The translations under genes were made by a program, and so were the position numbers. Below, piece by piece: positions 6,412 to 7,989 of a stretch of DNA of 7,989 nucleotides. Position 1 is the first letter of the stretch; each line of letters starts with the position of its first letter. Source of the DNA: Bacteroidota bacterium. GTDB taxonomy: Bacteria; Bacteroidota; Bacteroidia; 2-12-FULL-35-15. The notes under the pieces were generated by a model. The model was given only the letters and a program-made list of their open reading frames with translations. It did not search any database and had not been told where the DNA came from. Location: the NCBI GenBank assembly GCA_026391935.1, contig JAPLDC010000068.1, positions 1-7,989 on the forward strand, in the 5' to 3' direction.

Positions 6412-6816
6412 TTATTTGATCATTACGCCTTTCTTGTTGATATATGGAATTAAAATAAAATTTTCTTCTTTTATTGTTTCTGGTAAAAAGATGTATTTTT
6501 TATCATACATGACATTGTTTAGAAAAAAACTTACCCAGTATTCATTGTTTAAAGCAAACAACGTTTCCATTATAGGTTCGAATTTTACAAATGATTTGGT
6601 CGGCACATCGTCTAAAAAATGTCTCAACGTTGACGTTTTTACATCTTCTCCATTAATATTTCCATAACCATGAGAAGAAACTAAAACACCCTCAATTTTT
6701 TCATTCTTTAAGTTAAGCAAGTAAACATTCCATTCTGTTTCGTTTAATTCGTTCAGCTCTTTAACAACCGCAACCGCAATATTTTCAACTAATGGAGGGG
6801 TAATATCTTTCTTCAT
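6412..6816 (-). CDS. Conserved-looking 134-aa protein of unknown function
   Basis: I cannot assign a function. The sequence is soluble, lacks cysteine and any membrane segment, and alternates short hydrophobic strands with charged turns. Notable blocks are NVYLLNLKNEKIEGVLVSS (residues 35-53), the HGYGNINGEDVKTSTLRHF stretch (54-72), and YWVSFFLNNVMYDKKYIFLP (93-112). It has the look of a small Bacteroidota-restricted family from memory, which I cannot verify here. ATG at 6816 is the first in-frame Met and gives a sensible N-terminus (MKKDITPPLVENIA). Base composition matches the neighbours. The stop codon is 6 bp before the exonuclease start, so both proteins are probably made from one mRNA and may share a process, though no nucleic-acid-binding motif is evident. 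Confidence 0.85.
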   Translation of the reverse strand: MKKDITPPLVENIAVAVVKELNELNETEWNVYLLNLKNEKIEGVLVSSHGYGNINGEDVKTSTLRHFLDDVPTKSFVKFEPIMETLFALNNEYWVSFFLNNVMYDKKYIFLPETIKEENFILIPYINKKGVMIK

Positions 6817-6842
6817 AATATCTTTTAAAATTAACGAATAAA

Positions 6843-6864
6843 GCCCTTCGATTCAGCTAAGGGT
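6843..6864 (-). terminator. Weak hairpin between serine hydrolase and the 134-aa gene
   Basis: CCCTT (minus strand 6863-6859) pairs with AAGGG (6848-6844) across a 10-nt loop and is followed by CTTTATT. It is placed where readthrough from the serine hydrolase gene would need to stop, but the stem is only 5 bp and it lies just 27 bp before the next start codon. It could equally be a leader structure. Confidence 0.28.
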
Positions 6865-6878
6865 GACTGTTTAATTTA

Positions 6879-6903
6879 TTTTTGATTTATGTTAAATCAA
6901 GAA
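6879..6903. repeat. AT-rich inverted repeat downstream of the serine hydrolase gene
   Basis: TTGATTTA (6882-6889) and TAAATCAA (6893-6900) are perfect inverted arms around TGT. A wobble pair and two A:T pairs extend the stem to 11 bp (6879-6903), with A-rich sequence to the right. It starts 30 bp past the stop codon. It could act as an mRNA 3'-end hairpin or as a dimeric protein-binding site for the following operon; nothing in the sequence decides between these. Confidence 0.5.
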
Positions 6904-6933
6904 AAACGCTTTACAAACAGTTTAACAAACGAA

Positions 6934-7989
6934 CTAATTGCCATACATTGCTAATGCAGCGTCGATGTATGTGAAAAGATCTTTTGGGTGGTCTTGATTA
7001 GGCAATTGCTTTTCGCGTATTTTTCCTAAACGGACCACGACCATTTTTTCATCCGGAATACAAACAATGTATTGGCCCAAAATTCCTCGTGCATAATATA
7101 TGTTATGACCTTTATAATCAGGAATTAACCACCAGGCATACCCATATTTATTGTTCTTGCTTCCGTCTGTTTCCAAAATATCTGCAGCTTTTACAGAGTT
7201 CAAAACAAAATTAGTAGAGACAATCTGTGTTCCGTTGAATTTACCGCTATCCAAAAATAATTGACCAAAACGAGCAAAATCAGGAGCGTTGGAGTTAAAA
7301 CAGCAATACGCTTTTTCTGTACCGCTTTCATGGTCTAAGCTCCAAAAGGCTTTGTTTTTAGCACCTAGAGGTTTCCAAAGTTTTTCAGAAGCGTATTCGC
7401 TAATTGTTTTTCCGGTTACTTTTTCTATGATAAAACCAAGTATAACGGAATTGCCGCTTAGGTATTTTAACACTTTCCCGGGTTCTTCAGTTACAGAATA
7501 TTTAGCGGTTAATTTCTTAAGATCGGATCCGTAGTAGGCAGCAGCAGGGTATGCAAAAGGGTTTACATAATCCTCGTCAAAATTTATTCCGGACGACATG
7601 GTTAACAAATGTTTGATCGTCAGTTTTGAGTTTTCTCCGTCTTTGAATTCAGGTAAAAAATCACTGACAGGTTGATCAACGCTTTTTATTTTCCCTTCGT
7701 CAATGGCGATACCAATAAGAATACTGATAAACGTTTTCGCCATTGAAAATGAATTTGAATAAGAGTCTTCTCCAAATCCATCCCAATATTGCTCATGGAT
7801 TAAGGAATCATTTTTTACAATTAAAAAAGCCACAGATTGCATGGAATCAGATTCTCTCAGCGCATCAGCGGGAATTTTTTTTGTGTTGTATTGAGTGGAA
7901 TGGTGCCAAGCAAGATATGTTCCAGTAGCTACTTCCCGATTTGAAAAAATTTTATATTCATCCAAACTAGGTCCAGAGCGGCCTTTTAA
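6934..7989 (-). CDS. Beta-lactamase-family serine hydrolase (PF00144-like), 5' end outside the window
   Basis: The frame is open to the last base, giving 351 visible residues. It starts LKGRSGPSLDEYKIFSNR and has no ATG in its first part, so the N-terminus, likely with a signal peptide, lies beyond the window; the TTG at 7965 is not a credible start. Counting from base 7989, the nucleophile motif S-M-A-K is at 82-85, Y176-L-S178 matches the second catalytic motif (YxN/YxS), and GILGQ (302-306) takes the place of the KTG/HxG box. The motif pattern is that of class C-like penicillin-binding-protein-related esterases and peptidases rather than resistance enzymes. Such proteins hydrolyse esters, amides or D-amino-acid peptides in the periplasm; substrate unknown. 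The stop TAG at 6934 is followed by a 117-bp gap, so it is likely the last gene of its own unit. Confidence 0.93.
   Translation of the reverse strand, partial: LKGRSGPSLDEYKIFSNREVATGTYLAWHHSTQYNTKKIPADALRESDSMQSVAFLIVKNDSLIHEQYWDGFGEDSYSNSFSMAKTFISILIGIAIDEGKIKSVDQPVSDFLPEFKDGENSKLTIKHLLTMSSGINFDEDYVNPFAYPAAAYYGSDLKKLTAKYSVTEEPGKVLKYLSGNSVILGFIIEKVTGKTISEYASEKLWKPLGAKNKAFWSLDHESGTEKAYCCFNSNAPDFARFGQLFLDSGKFNGTQIVSTNFVLNSVKAADILETDGSKNNKYGYAWWLIPDYKGHNIYYARGILGQYIVCIPDEKMVVVRLGKIREKQLPNQDHPKDLFTYIDAALAMYGN

Noticed and set aside
7963..7965. TTG as start codon of the serine hydrolase
   Set aside because: The frame continues open to base 7989 with a family-like LKGRSGPS sequence before it, so the codon is an internal leucine and the gene is cut by the window edge.

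Overview
The window looks like chromosomal DNA of a low-GC member of the Bacteroidota (Sphingobacteria/Flavobacteria-like, possibly an uncultured lineage). Reasons: AT-rich intergenic DNA, a perfect Bacteroidota-type -7 box (TAnnTTTG pattern) in front of a lipoprotein gene, almost no Shine-Dalgarno sequences, a fused dual-ATPase peptide-type ABC protein, a PolB-like (exo2-type) 3'-5' exonuclease, and a GxxExxY gene embedded in 'atctgtgaaaatctgtg' type repeats. This assignment rests on gene content and motifs only. Every convincing gene lies on the minus strand, so transcription runs from right to left.

Layout in transcription order. (1) 7989-6934: a beta-lactamase-fold serine hydrolase whose true N-terminus lies beyond the window edge. 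(2) 6816-6412 and 6405-5707: an unrecognised 134-aa protein and a DEDDy 3'-5' exonuclease, only 6 bp apart and probably one operon. (3) 5706-5421: an intergenic stretch with an unusually GC-rich, foldable core (candidate structured RNA) and the lipoprotein promoter. (4) 5420-4872: a small lipoprotein of unknown function. (5) 4762-2957 and 2935-989: an ABC transporter ATPase with two nucleotide-binding domains, followed 21 bp later by a membrane-anchored extracytoplasmic protein with two tandem jelly-roll-like repeats and an FG-GAP/VCBS-like C-terminal part. (6) 981-1: a repeat island carrying a GxxExxY (PD-(D/E)XK-like) gene, the scar of a second copy of that gene, and two near-identical 152-bp tandem repeats.

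The most interesting part is the island at 1-981. The GxxExxY gene is bracketed by copies of one 28-29 bp motif. Upstream of it sits a relic with the same leader and the last codons of a GxxExxY gene, joined exactly at a 10-bp microhomology. This points to an ancestral tandem array of GxxExxY units that shrank by internal deletion, and suggests that gene plus repeats behave as one element. The other genes are ordinary housekeeping or envelope functions.
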